A stretch of DNA of 64,000 nt, taken from assembly GCA_963989245.1 (NCBI GenBank), contig OZ022340.1, positions 49,048,796 through 49,112,795 of the forward strand, read 5' to 3'. The notes under the pieces were generated by a model. That model saw only the letters and a program-made list of their open reading frames with translations. It searched no databases and was not told where the DNA came from. This document shows, in pieces, positions 10,253 through 22,367 of the stretch. Position numbers and translations under genes: made by a program. Each line of letters starts with the position of its first letter. Position 1 is the stretch's first letter. Source of the DNA: Nansenia antarctica (Eukaryota > Chordata > Actinopteri > Argentiniformes > Microstomatidae).

Positions 10253-10551
10253 TGTGACGATCCACACTGGTACCACCAGTGGGCGCCATACACCTGTTGA
10301 CCTTCTCTTTTGGTTCCAGATGGGCACAGGTGGGGGTGATCATCCTGATTGTCCCAGGAACTTTAAGAGAGGGTCAAATTGATGGACTCGGTCTCTTCCT
10401 TGTCGACCAGCAGCCTTTTTGTTTGTTGTTACGATTTACTTTATCATTATTTCCATTTAACATATATTATTCTTTAATAAATCTCCTATTATTGTTCTCC
10501 ATGTGTCGTCTCCCTTTTTGTCACCTTGTCCTGAGCCAGGCAAGCGTAACA
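10253..10551 (+). repeat. 3' LTR (299 bp)
   Basis: Copy of 5005-5303 with the same length and no visible mismatch. It is followed by the target duplication AGTTA at 10552-10556. Confidence 0.95.
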
Positions 10552-11021
10552 AGTTATAAAAATGCAGGGCTTCATTCTTGTTGACAATGTTTACTTTGAT
10601 TTTTTTTCTTTTCTTGGATACAATGTTTACTGTAGTAAAAAAGAAATGCATGTATGAGGACAAGAGCTCACCAAGTATAATTATCCTCCTTCAATCCAAT
10701 GCTTCCATCCTTTGTTCTTCTTCTCTCCCCTCTGGACACAGACCAGGGCCATATTCCACAAAGCTCGATAAAGTTCTAAGCCTCGATAAAGTTGTAAGCC
10801 TCGAAAATGTTAGCTTGCGTTCGGTGCCATCAATGTGGCTCAAATAATTCGCTGCTTGGTTGAGCTCCTTCTGAGTCAGATATAATTAGCCTGGTCCCGA
10901 CCAGGCTAAAACACAGGCTATAGTCATCCGTGCGTCAAAAAAGGCTCACAGGCGGAAACTAAACCCTGAACGAAAGTTCCTCATGTGTCTTTTAGGAAAT
11001 ATTAGTTCCCACTTCACACGA

Positions 11022-11158
11022 GATAGATAGATTAGATAGTTTGACTGTGTGATAGATAGATAATTTGATATTTTGAAAGTGTGATCGATCGATAGATAGT
11101 TTGATTGTGTGATAGATAACTTGATATTTTGAAAGTGTGATAGATAGATCGATAGAAA
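11022..11158. repeat. GATA/GATC-rich microsatellite
   Basis: Interrupted (GATA)n with TTTGAT spacers. Confidence 0.8.
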
Positions 11159-11200
11159 AAAGAGGTAATTGTCTCAACTTGCATTGGCGTCATCACAGCG

Positions 11201-11273
11201 GTCTGGCTGGCGTAATGGTTAAGGCTGCGGACTCGAGTTCCAAAGGTTGTGAGTTCGAGACTTGACTAAGTCA
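11201..11273 (+). other. tRNA-like sequence
   Basis: TGGCGTAATGGTTAAGGC resembles a pol III A box / D arm and GAGTTCGAGAC a B box / T arm, at normal spacing. Acceptor-stem pairing is not convincing. It is more likely a tRNA-derived repeat head than a working tRNA. Confidence 0.4.
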
Positions 11274-11449
11274 TTCATTTTTTTTTTTTTACATTTAACC
11301 GAAGATTTCATGCAAAGGTTTCAAACACCATTGTAATCGTGTCAGTTCTTGTAAATTAGCCTGCACCATAATTTTATAGCCTACAATACTTTTTTAGATT
11401 AGATTTTAGATTAGATTCAGACAACGAAATGCAGTAAAAAGTACGTCTG

Positions 11450-11530
11450 AAGAGGGATTCGAACCACCGATATAAAATGACGAATAAATCCTATGGCAGC
11501 GGTCGATACCACTAGGCCATTGTGGCGATA
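11450..11530 (-). other. tRNA-like sequence with perfect B box
   Basis: The minus strand has TGGCCTAGTGGTATCGACC (A box) and GGTTCGAATCC (perfect B box) at tRNA-like spacing. The T-stem and acceptor ends do not pair well, so it is probably tRNA-derived rather than functional. Confidence 0.45.
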
Positions 11531-12536
11531 TGACGGTTTGTAGCCTTCTGCTCATATCACCACAGTAGTAAATATTCATTTATTAAAATATGAACATATA
11601 ACAATAACTGGGGCTAGTATGACCTACGCATTTAATCGGTCAGCAATTTCTTGCCAAACCATTTCCCTCGCCTTGTTAATTGCGGCAGTATTGCACTATT
11701 TTACATCTTATTTTTCCGTCTTCATAAAAAATCAATAATTCGGAATGCTGCGCAAATGTAGTACCCCTGCAGAGTGGAGTATCTTCATTTCGACAGATCG
11801 ACACTTCAGGGCTTTTTATGTCTGCGTGCACGCGCCCATATCGAAGATTTGTAAGCCTGTCTTCTGTGAACACTGATGACACAAGGCTGATCCTCATTCG
11901 AGGAATCACCTGAGGCTTGAATACCAATCTCGATATCCCTGAGCGCCGCATTTAATTATAGCGCAGCTATATTAAGCCACCGTTAGTGGAATATGGCCCA
12001 GCTTGTCATTGTCCCACTTAACAGTTGACTGTGCAGTTAACATACGTATACTGGTTCTATTATTGTTGAATTTGTGAATGATATGTTACTCCCTAACTAT
12101 TATTATATACCTGATTGTAACCTGTACAGTTCTTTTGCAAACGTTATCCCCCTGAAGTGTTGTGTATTTATATATAAAGTTTATTCCGTTTTCTGAATCA
12201 GTGTGGACTCGTGGTGTGTTTGTTCATCGTCTGACATTGGCACGTTTTATTACAATATCAACTACTATACTAGTCCAAAAGTTACATATGACTGTACTTA
12301 TCATAACTGTACATGTCCTACTCTAATGGATCTTGAACGAAACGCATTTTTTTTTTATTAAGTTGAATTGCTGTGCATTGTTTTAGGATGCTTAGTCCAG
12401 GGCTCAAGTTGCGTTTGCAACTTTATGAGAAATGATCTGCTGATCAGACCTCCGTTTCTTTCTTTTGAAAGCACTTAACCAATAGAGAATATTGCCAACA
12501 TTGTATTGGACCTCTCCCTGCTGATTGCGCGATTTC

Positions 12537-12540
<4 letters not shown>

Positions 12541-12597
<57 letters not shown>

Positions 12598-12617
12598 AGT
12601 GTGTGTGCGTGTGTGTG
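12541..12617. repeat. (GT)n microsatellite
   Basis: Near-continuous GT dinucleotides, interrupted by TCAGT and CGT. Confidence 0.95.
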
Positions 12618-13164
12618 CTGTGCACACTTGCATTTTATAACGTTTATTCCGTTCTGCTTTTATTTGATAGTCGGGGTCTTATAGGGCTCTCCCAACCCGA
12701 GGTGCTCTGTGCTCTGATGTGCTTTAACTAGCCAACTCCGTACTACGTTAGCGGAGCGAGTTACGTGTGAAATTAGCATGTGTTTTCATATATAAACGGG
12801 TTATTTTGATAAACCGGATACATTTTGTGAATATATATGGTTACTTTCTCGCCTGAAAACATATTACAACTTCATAAAATGACATATTAACAGCCAAATT
12901 ACAGCTTTTTGCTAATGGCGGCCAAAACGGAGGATTCAAAAACACTAGACTGACGTCACAGTCGCCAGCTGGTCGTGACGCGTGCCAGCTGGTCGTGACG
13001 CGTTAGGCCGCTGATGGCCCTGCAGCTTTTGGCAGCAGCAGGTTTTGGCATGACAGCTCTGTGTCCTTCTTTGTTAGCCATTGCTGCGTGTATCTCTCTG
13101 ATAGTTTGAGTGTGTGTGTGTGGTGCTGTGCGCGCGTGTGGTTTGAGTGTAGAAACATCCGCAC

Positions 13165-13545
13165 AAATCAAATCAAATCAAATCAAATTTTATTTGTATA
13201 GCGCATTTCTTACAAGATGCAACTCAATGCGCTTCACACAATAAAAATGTTCAGTCAATCAGTCAATCAATCAATCAATACTGACAGAGCCGCGAGCAGG
13301 CAAAAGTAAAAAACCTGTATACTATGTAGCCAGGAAAAAATTCCCTTGCAGCCCTCTACCAATAGAGCGACTACTAGCCAGTTTGCTTACCAGTACCCAG
13401 CGGTCCCCCAGGGGAGGCCAGGACCACCGGCACAAAGCAAGCAAGCAAGGGCAAAAACCTGTACACCATGTATCCAGGAAAAATTCCTTGCATATTATCG
13501 GCGTACACACTGTCCATAAATTTTGTGTTGTATTTGCATATTTGC
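13165..13545 (-). mobile_element. 5'-truncated 3' end of an L2/CR1-like LINE
   Basis: Reverse-complement copy of the 3' UTR at about 54935-55316, sharing the segment whose translation reads ANTTQNLWTVCTPIICKEFF and the (AAATC)n tail. It ends at the left in AATCAAATCAAATCAAATC, the reverse of the (GATTT)n tail. Similarity is near-complete over about 380 bp, so both copies belong to one young family. Confidence 0.85.
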
Positions 13546-13694
13546 ACAACACTGAACTATGGTTGGCTTACCATGACATGTTCTCTACCAGAGCCAATCA
13601 TGATCACTTAAGCGGTTGTCTCGCCCCTCCCCTCCCCAACAATCAAAAACACCTTTGCAGCTGCGACTGAGGTCGGATGACAATGAGAAGCTTC

Positions 13695-13846
13695 AGTAAA
13701 GTAACTAGTAACGCGCCGCATTGAATTACCGGTAACGGTAACGGCGTTATAACGATGGAAATAGTAATCAATTAGATTACCCGTTACTGAAAAAAGTAAC
13801 TCCGTTAGTAACGCCGTTTATTCTAACGCCGTTATTCACATCACTG
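13695..13846. mobile_element. Terminal fragment of a hAT-like element
   Basis: On the minus strand it begins CAGTGATGTGAATAACGGCG followed by repeated AACGCCGTTA/GTAACGG motifs, typical of one vertebrate hAT TIR type. A matching opposite end was not found in this window. Confidence 0.55.
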
Positions 13847-13849
13847 ATC

Positions 13850-15060
13850 TGGAGTGGGGTGTCGCTAGTGTAAGACGATCAACTTCTCCAGAATTGAGTT
13901 AATTGAGTCGTCACTTACAAGCGAGTTCGTTTAATCTCAACGAGACGTCCTTGATATAACTTCTTAAGATAAAATGATCCAATCAAATATTAGGCACCAC
14001 TACTGAACTGTTCATTAAGAGAATATTTATTCAAGCACATCAGCAAGCAATAATAGTTCATTTCCATGGAAAAGTGGTCCCATCTAGTTTCACCTCCGCA
14101 GGCCAGTATCAGCTAACCGTCAATAGGTTAACTGCAGAAGCTTCACCAGACAAGAACCCAGTTTCGCCTTGATACATAGACTTTATACATTTTGATTTAA
14201 CATTTGGGGCTGGGCTGTCCCTCCTCCCCCTATCTGGTAGTTTTTTAATTGTCAGCATAAAATCTGTTGCAGCTGTGACCATTTGATTTGTAGCAAGTGT
14301 TTTAGTTAGTTATGTGGCCTTCAACTCCTTGTGTGGGTGTGAGTGTACTGTGGGTTATCTTCTTCTTCTGGCCCCCCCCCGGCCGTTAGTCATGGTGAGA
14401 GTAGTTGCACACTTTGTCGGCTGTATCCACCTGTGAGAGCAGCCTTAATCTTGCGCAACGTTAGACACATACACATTCTGTTGTTTTTAAGAAAACAGTA
14501 AGCTTTAAGAAATCAGTAAACATATGCACACAGTTATATTTTTAAGGATGAACAGACATTTTTATACTGTTAATTCTATGTGCGTTCTAAAGCACTAATT
14601 GGCCAGTTATTTGATCTTCAAACCCATTCCCTCATGACTAGGTCAGTGTGTCCTTTATCAGAATAGCTTGTGAAAACATAACTGTTGAAGTTACACAGTC
14701 CCATGACTTGGGATTTGATTAACAAGTTAAAATTTGGTATAGAAGAATAGACTTATCATTAATCATTAGTTATGAAAGTATAAAATCAGTACAGGAAAAT
14801 AGAATATCATAACAGCAGGTTTAAAATGGTTGTTAGCACATAGGTAAAAATAAGTAATTTACAGGCGGTTTGAATCATAAAACTTTCTGTTAGTCAGGAG
14901 CTTGTCTTCTTCTTCTCGCTCAAAAACAGAACCTCTCTTTTGGCTTCGCGTGACCTTCTAATTGTTCTCAACTGACCTCAGTCACATATTATTTAAATGA
15001 GCACATAGTACATGATTCATCACTTCTAGTTATTTTAATACAAATTCCCAACAGTTGACA
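13850..15060. other. No gene seen
   Basis: AT-rich sequence without long ORFs or recognisable repeats beyond short homopolymers, including a C run near 14373. Confidence 0.6.
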
Positions 15061-15063
15061 ACA

Positions 15064-16075
15064 ATATATTCAGCTGACCAGAAGACTTTGGTCCAAGTTC
15101 TTGGCTTGTGGCCAAAACAAAGAAAACCTACAACAGTTTCTTTTTGAGACATGGTCCAAGTCCAGGAAAGACCAAATTCAAGACATCACTTTGATTGTTG
15201 GACATGGGTCTGAGTGTCATGTGATCAGAGTCAACAGCAGTGGCACAGAACTTGAGGTTTTACCACTGGTCACACTGTTCTCAATACAGGAGGAGGCAGA
15301 CACCCTGCTGTTGCTTCACTGTGAACATGCCTCACAGTATAGCTCACATGTTGTGATCAGCAGTCCTGACACGTGTGTTTGTACTGGCTATCGCTTTCTG
15401 TAAGGAAATAGGAGCAAACCTGTACTTCCACACAGGGAAAGGGACAAACAAACACCATACACGTACAGAGAATACACAGCCATCTTGGTGATGAAGTCTC
15501 TGATGCGCTCATTGGATTTCACTGTTTCACCGGCTGTGATACAGTTAGTGCACTGCACGGCAATGAAAAAGTGAAGGCCGTAAAAACACTCCTGTCCAAC
15601 AAAGAGCATTGTGCTACTTTCCAAAAGTTGGGAACAGCTTTACAACTGCCAACAGAGCTGTATGAGGAAATTGAGGCATTTACATGCGACCACTACGACC
15701 ACAAAGGCTGTAGGGATGTAGCTAGGTGTCAAATGTTTAAGAGTGGGAAGTGCAATGACCGAAGTCTACCACTAAATAAGGATGCCTTGCACAAACATAG
15801 TCAGCGGGCAAACTACCAGGCAGCCATACAGGAGGTCCCTTAAGAGCCAGCCAGACATCCCTCCGCCAATGAGCCATGGCTGGAAGATAGAGGGAGATTT
15901 CTTTGGGATTAACTGGATGTCACTTCCCCCAGCCCCAGTCGCAGTTTTAGAGCTTGTATACTGCTCCTGCAAAAAAACAAAATGTGTGAAAGGGAGATGC
16001 ACATGCAAATCTAACAACCTACCATGTACAGACATGTGTCTGTGTTTGCACTGCGAAAACACACTAGTGTTATAA
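15064..16075 (+). pseudogene. Disrupted CXC-domain (tesmin/TSO1-like) protein gene
   Basis: Pieces in shifting frames match one protein family, common in cnidarians and fish, with a C-terminal CXC cysteine cluster. In order: QNKENLQQFLFETW, EEADTLLLLHCEHAS, VVISSPDT, then after a frameshift VFVLAIAFCKEIGANLYF. After another shift come ALIGFHCFTGCDTVS and KTLLSNKEHCATFQKLG, and at 15880-16075 PPPMSHGWK and YCSCKKTKCVKGRCTCK plus a further Cys cluster. The acidic motifs EEADT, SPDTD-like and GCDT recall PIN/FEN-type nuclease active sites; that is inference. At least three frameshifts make it a pseudogene. Its cellular role is unknown. Confidence 0.65.
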
Positions 16076-16079
16076 ATGT

Positions 16080-16920
16080 TCTCTAAACACTTGAATCTTT
16101 GTCTAGTCTCGTCAATTATAGGCAAGGCAAGTGAAGATACACTTAGTCTTGGGTTTTGTCTTACCAGCTCACCTCGTAAAAGTGAGACGATTGACAATAT
16201 CAAAAACATGCTTGCACACACATACTGTATAACGTACTCACACACAAGTTAATGTTACTGGTCCCAATTTGGCACAATGATTACTGAAATAATTGAGAAT
16301 AGACATAGGTAACTATTGTACCCTTTAAAGTTAGATAACTAGCTTGTTAATTAATTAGCTTCACAATCGCGGTTGACGTTAGGTCGGGTTTTTCAGTAAA
16401 ATAACATATAGAACATGTTTGTATTGACACAACATGACATGGACTTGTTCATTAATATGTGATATGAATTAGTATGACATTCAAATCTTACCTGAAACAT
16501 TACTTGACAGTAAAGTTATCAGAAACAACTCAGTCTTCATAGTTCCGTATTTTGTAGGAATATCATTGGCAGACGTCAAGTCAGGTGATGCTTTAACGGG
16601 TTTTGATTGGTTAGCGGCATAGTAGCCCCAAGCATTCTCCTTATTAACTTATGAATCGTAAGTTTAGTTTTCATAAAACGTTGTTCGAAAATAGGCTGCC
16701 AACAAACGGAAACATGTTCCAAAAAAACCCATTTAGTTTATATGAAAAAATCAACTAGTCTGCAGTTGCAGATCGATCATTTCAAAAACTAAAGCAGATA
16801 GACAGCTTCGGCCCACCGCCTATTGTTGTATGAATAGATCCGAGTCTAAAAAACGATTGAACTGTCATTCTACCGCTTTAATACACTGGTACAGGGATTT
16901 TTTAAATTTGAACCCGGAAA
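16080..16920. other. No gene seen
   Basis: Between the CXC pseudogene and the pogo-like fragment only unclassified sequence is visible. Confidence 0.5.
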
Positions 16921-16934
16921 TTGCTAAACGTCAC

Positions 16935-17249
16935 GCGTGACGTCAGACTTAACAACCGAATACCGCCTCCACTGCCTGGATGCTAAACAACCCCGGGAAA
17001 ACTATGACGATCTACGAGATCCCCAAAATCGTGGCTACAGCCTTCCCTCTAGCAGTTTCCCCGGCCAACATTCAGGCAGGATTCCGGGCAAGTGGGATAT
17101 ATCCCTTCAACCGAGAGGTATTCCAGGAGACGGCATTTGCACTGGCTTCAACAACAGACCGTCTTATAGTAAAGGCTGTTAGTCCAAAATATAGCACGTT
17201 GACTTCAGTAAATGCAACAAATGTCCCCTTTGGCATGGAAGTACCTTAG
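16935..17249 (+). pseudogene. C-terminal fragment of a pogo/Tigger-like DDE transposase
   Basis: The frame reads NPGKTMTIYEIPKIVATAF, then SPANIQAGFRASGIYPFNRE. NPG-x-T-x-TIYDIP and GFRxTGIYPFNR are conserved at the C-terminus of pogo/Tigger-like DDE proteins in fish. Upstream catalytic parts are not present in the preceding kilobase, and a second frame is open over the same stretch. It is a decayed fragment. Confidence 0.65.
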
Positions 17250-17805
17250 GGTCATAGAAAAACTTTTTTCCAAAGACACAAGTGAGATCTGCTTTTTTTT
17301 TTCAAAATGGCCCCAACAATACATCAGAGCCCATTGGCAATTACCACACCCCATATATTTGCTACTGTTATGGCTATAATGACATTTGACATTTGGTGTC
17401 AAACTACATTTGTGAGGTCAGGGAATACAATTAAATAGGTTACAAGGATGAAAACCCAATAGTTTTCTTCTTACCATGGCAATCTAGGGTAAAAGATGCA
17501 AATTGTTAAAAAAACAACATTAAACGCCATGCTTTCGAAACTCCAGTCCTAGAAATAACAAACAATGGCTCACGTACAATGTTGTAGTTGTTTAACACTA
17601 GAACAGCGACGTTTTTTTTACCTACTTTTAGCGCAAAGAGGTGTCGAATCACACAACCACTCTTCACAATGGGGGAGTGTGTACTGACGCACAAAAATCG
17701 CTGGATGGCGATGTCACACAAGAAGAGAAAATGACAAGACACTACCTCTAAAAATGCATAAAGTTCCAGAGAAGTGGGGACAGAGCAGAGAGTCAGCTGA
17801 AAAGG

Positions 17806-17846
17806 AACATATATATATATATATACGTATATATATATAATAACGT
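17806..17846. repeat. (TA)n microsatellite
   Basis: Alternating TA with a CG interruption. Confidence 0.9.
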
Positions 17847-18383
17847 ATGCATGCCATTGTAGATGTAACGTAAGTGGAGAGGAGATTGATCTAGGAGATT
17901 GATCAAGACTGCGGGAGTTTTCATTACTAACGAATGAAAGTTGAAAAAAAATAATAACTGTAATATATAATAACTGTTGTCCCTTTCACACATAGTTCCA
18001 TGTAATTTCCTTGGAATCCCAAGCTGTGTTGACCAGGTATCTGTAATGTTCACATTTATATATAACAGTAATAAATATAGCAATAAATGACAGCGCTGTA
18101 AATAGTGTTATTCTTGCACAATTGCACCCACAACGTGCTATTGCCGTCCAGAGTTGATCAGAACCAAGGTTCTTCGCTACAGAAACATTTTCACACAGTG
18201 ACAAACATGTGATGCGTTTTATATAATATTCTTTGAACAACAGAACGGGACAGGCGCCAGAAACTGCCATAATATACCATACATACTGTATATCTGGTAA
18301 TATATCGTACCTCCGTTTTATATTGAGAAATATGATGATAAATACATATAGGGCGGAGGTATGATATGTGGTGTGTTTAGTTG

Positions 18384-18650
18384 GCGACAATTGGCTACTA
18401 CAATGTACAATGTTGCCAAAATCAACTAGGCCTATCTAATGTTCGAAAACGAATCTACAAATATTAATCTGCGTACTGTATATCTATGGTACAACCGTCT
18501 TGCCTGTTGTGTATTATTATCATTGCCGACACAGGTCTATGAACATCTGATAATAAGGTGAAGGGCAGTATTATTCATCTTTACTTTATTGGGTGAATAA
18601 ACTCAATATGAATGATTGTACAGTTGTCTATAGGCAAGAATGGGCTTTAG
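18384..18650 (+). repeat. Duplicated segment, copy 1
   Basis: Shares long near-identical stretches with 21121-21378, for example CAACTAGGCCTATCTAATG and CATTGCCGACACAGGTCT. Shorter AT-rich modules (CATCATATTTTTCAATAT) recur near 18320, 18705, 19155 and 20878 in both orientations. It looks like one dispersed AT-rich repeat family, not classified. Confidence 0.8.
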
Positions 18651-19216
18651 TTGGCGAGCGGACATGCCACATATCATCCCCGTACCTCCATCCCACATGT
18701 ATTCATCATCATATTTTTCAATATATCTTGTATTGTCTGAACGAACATTTATTTCGCCATATTACGTGACTTATGCACCTTAGGTTTTTGTGAACGGGAC
18801 GATCAGAAAGAGATTTGTTTACCACGAAACAAGGAATGCAAAATCAAAAAAACAACGCATTACATTGGCCGTCCTATTGAGATGATAACAGTTTACAGAT
18901 TGAACTCATATCTCTCGAGTATGTTTGCATATGAACACACTTATTCCTATGTAGCCTATTACATTATTTTCATACATTAAATGCGCAGCTTTCCGAGAGC
19001 CCACGGCACATGAGAGTAATGAGAGTAAAGTTAAAGTTTTATATTATAGTCTTTGAACAACAGAGCGGGACAGGCGCGAGAAACTGCCATAATATATCAT
19101 ACATATATCTGCCATCCCACACCTTACCTCCATCCCACATGTAGTCTATTTATCATCATATTTTTCAATATACCTCCATAGCAGTCTACACGATTTAGCT
19201 AGGCTATATCTATAAT

Positions 19217-20607
19217 CATGGGCGTCAGCAGCTTTTTGAATGTGGGGGGGACACTTTTTTTTCGGGGGGTCTGGGGGTCCCCCCCCCGAATTTTTTTAAA
19301 TAGTAGATTCAATTTCCTGCATTCTGGTGCGTTTTACACCCAAAATAATCTCCCTCTTTCTTTGTTTTTCCTTGGAGCTGGCATGGTCTGCAATTACTGA
19401 CTACTATTATGTTTTGGTTTAACTCACAGAGGCCTGACACTGACACGTGGCACTTTTTAGGTACTTTATTAAATATGAAGATTCAAAAAGAATCAAAGAG
19501 TGAATTAGAAAAGAATGAGGTAACTTTGAGTCAACAAATTGAATAAAAAGTTATGAGGAAACATAAAATATGTACCTAGGCTACTCAGAGCCTATTACAA
19601 TCAAACTTAGCCCTCTTCAGTGCATTGCAGAACATACAACTATAACAAACAAACAAAATCAAAGAGTGAATTAGAGCTGTCTCCACTGCCCCTGCCTGCT
19701 GCCCCTGCCTCTGACTCACTCTCATTCTCAACCACCTATATCAGGAGAAATGGGGATGCATTGAGCACTTGTTCATATTGTTTTTCTCTAATAGAACATT
19801 TGACATAGAAATACAATCATCAATACAAAAAATACAATCACAAGCATTTTAGAAATAGAAAAATAAATGGAACAGGTGTTTTCTTCTTATTTTTTAACCC
19901 TAGCTCAAGCAATCAGATGCAAAATTGATTCTTTGGGTGGGTGCAATGGCCAAATTAAATTGTGCAAATGCTCAGGGCAATGAACACGGGCAGGAGATGC
20001 AATAATGACAGGACAGGTAAGCACTGTGAGGTGTTTGTCGCCATTCTGTGCTTTTGATGACATTTCGCCTGTGTCTGTTCTGCATTTAAACATGTGCCAT
20101 ATAGCTGATCTAGCTCGTATTTGGTTGCTAGTAGGCTATGCTAATTCTATTGCTAATACAGAGAATGTCTCATAAGGTGCTAACATTCTTATCAGAAAAG
20201 CTGGCTGTGTTTGACCTTGGGAGAACGCAATGTTGCTGTTTGGCCACTCACGGGAAAACTTGGATGACTTTTACTTACTTTTCTCTTCTTAGAATTTTTT
20301 TTCCTTATATCCATCTTGGTGGATGATCTAAATATCATCTTGCCTCAGTCTGAATGTTTTGAATCTGCGTGCGTGTCTGATTCTGCTGCTGCCGTGTTAA
20401 AAACAGAAGTAAAACGCGGAGTGGACTTCTGGATATGGGCAATCCCCTACTCATAAAGTGGAACGGATTTGATTGTGAAGCAATGAAAATAACGCTGACC
20501 AGTCATGCAACATATTTTTGATGGCAAATGTGGGGGGGTCCAAACGACCTTGTTTCAAAGGTGGGGGGGACACGTCCCCCCCCAAATATATGGTGGTGAC
20601 GCCCATG
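19217..20607. mobile_element. hAT-type nonautonomous element, 1391 bp
   Basis: The element is flanked by the 8-bp duplication TCTATAAT (19209-19216 and 20608-20615). Ends are CATGGGCGTCA and its exact complement TGACGCCCATG. G/C homopolymer runs (GGGGGGGACA and GGGTCCCCCCC) sit just inside both ends. No transposase ORF is seen. The duplication length fits hAT. Confidence 0.85.
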
Positions 20608-21120
20608 TCTATAATTATATTATGAGAACATCAGTATTTTATTATGAGTGGGACTGCTCAGAATAAAAATAATAATACATTATATACTGTAGGCCTATTA
20701 TAAATATCCGTTCGTTATATAATATTCGTTGATGATTACATAATCAAATGTAGCCCGCAGCGCAGAGCGCAATAATGTCTTATTGAGTCAACACGAGTTG
20801 ACTCGCTGGAACGAGACAGACTGATACACACCACACCTCTGCCATATCATACATCGGTCCCACATGTATTTATTTACCATCATATTTTTCAATATAAAAC
20901 GGTATGATATGGCAGATATATATGGTACATTGCAGTCGTCCCGCTCCAGTTCTAGTAGATCGCCGACATCATGTTATTTGATGTACACATTTCACGGCAA
21001 GAGAATTCCGATTTGTGGCAAGAGACAGTTTATTCACCCAACAATTGTTCGTTCACTAAACATTATAACATGAACACAGTGAGGATTCAAACAAACAAAA
21101 TAATTAATACACTCTGCAAT

Positions 21121-21378
21121 TGGCTACTACAATGTTGCCAAAATCAACTAGGCCTATCTAATGTTCGAAAACGAATCTACAAATATTAATCTGCGTATAT
21201 CTATGGTACAACCGTCTTGCCTGTTGTGTATTATTATCATTGCCGACACAGGTCTAATCATAACTGAACATCTGATAATAAGATGAAGGGCAGTATTATT
21301 CATCTTTACTTTATTGGGTGAATAAACTCAATATGAATGATTGTACATTGTTGTCTATAGGCAAGAATGGGCTGAAAC
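21121..21378 (+). repeat. Duplicated segment, copy 2
   Basis: Second copy of 18384-18650, differing by small indels: this copy lacks TACTG in GCGTACTGTATATC and has an added AATCATAACT. Confidence 0.8.
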
Positions 21379-21659
21379 CAAAGTAGTTACAGACTCGCTC
21401 AAACTGTAGCGAGATTAGGAGACTACTAATTGTAAATAGTAATCCACAATTATGGTTATTACTGGTGGCCTGAGGTGGTCCAGTGGTCTAGCACCGTGGT
21501 CTACAGTGATATACAAAAAATACATTATATACAATATTATAAATATCCGTTTGTTATATAATATTCATTGATGAGTACATGCATAATCAAATGTAGGCTA
21601 CTGCAATTACTTTGCTGCGGGAGCTATGCATGCACCACACAACTTGATAGGTACATACT

Positions 21660-22217
21660 GTGCAGTGTATCATTCATAACTGTACATAGGCTACACATAT
21701 CATAATATCTTATCACTATTGCATGGAACTTGGGTAAAAAAAACTCAGCTCCAACAAATCTGAAGGGATTGGGAGACAACTGTACAGTTTATCATTTTCA
21801 TAACTGTCTGTACATATACATATCTTATGTATCCCTATTGCTATATATAGCCTATATATAAACACATTATGTTACATACGTATCAGTCTTATCCACTGTA
21901 TCTAATTCAGCACTGAAGCCTGAAGTTTGAGCACAATGTGTGTCCCCTTGCTACCTCTGCTGATATAAAAGAGAATTGCAGCCTTGGAGAAAAAGATGGC
22001 AGCCGAATTCCAAGGCAAATACACAGACACACACAGAAATACTGCAAAAACGCTTTATACTAACTAGATTTTGAAAATGTAAAGATGCTGGGTGGTAGAA
22101 CGCACATATCTAGGAAAAGTCATGAAAGGAGGGTCCTGACATTTGATCGAGTGCAAAGGTAGATTTGTTTTTGTACTCACTGGTGCCCTATGACACCTCA
22201 CGGCTTTCCTAGTGCAA
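21660..22217 (+). repeat. Dispersed repeat, copy 1 (pair of 35696-36257)
   Basis: About 550 bp nearly identical to 35696-36257, running from TGTATCATTCATAACTGTAC to CTCACGGCTTTCCTAGTG. No coding frame; an unclassified dispersed repeat. Confidence 0.85.
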
Positions 22218-22367
22218 TAAGCAAAAAGGACACTGGGGGTAATACAATAGACACAAACTCACAAACAAATGGCATATGAAGGTTAAAGCTGAGAAATGCT
22301 CAACTACATTGTATGTCTTTATAATCTACTACTGTGGATGTCATATGTTGCATATAAGAAGAAAAGC

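Larger units (their letters stand above)
5005..10551 (+). mobile_element. Gmr1-like Ty3/gypsy LTR retrotransposon, internally deleted
   Basis: Two 299-bp LTRs beginning TG and ending CA are flanked by the 5-bp target duplication AGTTA (5000-5004 and 10552-10556). A primer-binding site follows the left LTR and a purine tract precedes the right. Between them are a SCAN-like Gag with zinc knuckle, an aspartic protease, the pre-integrase linker, the integrase C-terminus and then an RNase H remnant. RNase H lying after integrase fits the Gmr1 order (PR-IN-RT-RH), not the usual gypsy order. Most of the integrase core and all of RT are deleted, and a hAT element interrupts gag. It cannot be autonomous, yet the LTRs show no differences by eye, so insertion appears recent and probably used proteins supplied in trans. 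Confidence 0.9.
10746..11999. mobile_element. Possible DNA transposon with 14-bp TIRs and tRNA-like sequences
   Basis: GGGCCATATTCCAC at 10746-10759 is a perfect inverted match to 11986-11999. The left end has tandem CTCGATAAAGTT motifs just inside. No target duplication was found, so the superfamily is undecided. Within lie a GATA-rich microsatellite and two tRNA-like sequences in opposite orientation. A 91-codon minus-strand ORF (11676-11951) is not recognised. Confidence 0.5.

Noticed and set aside
11450..11530. Working tRNA gene
   Set aside because: A and B boxes are good, but acceptor and T stems do not pair; treated as tRNA-like only.
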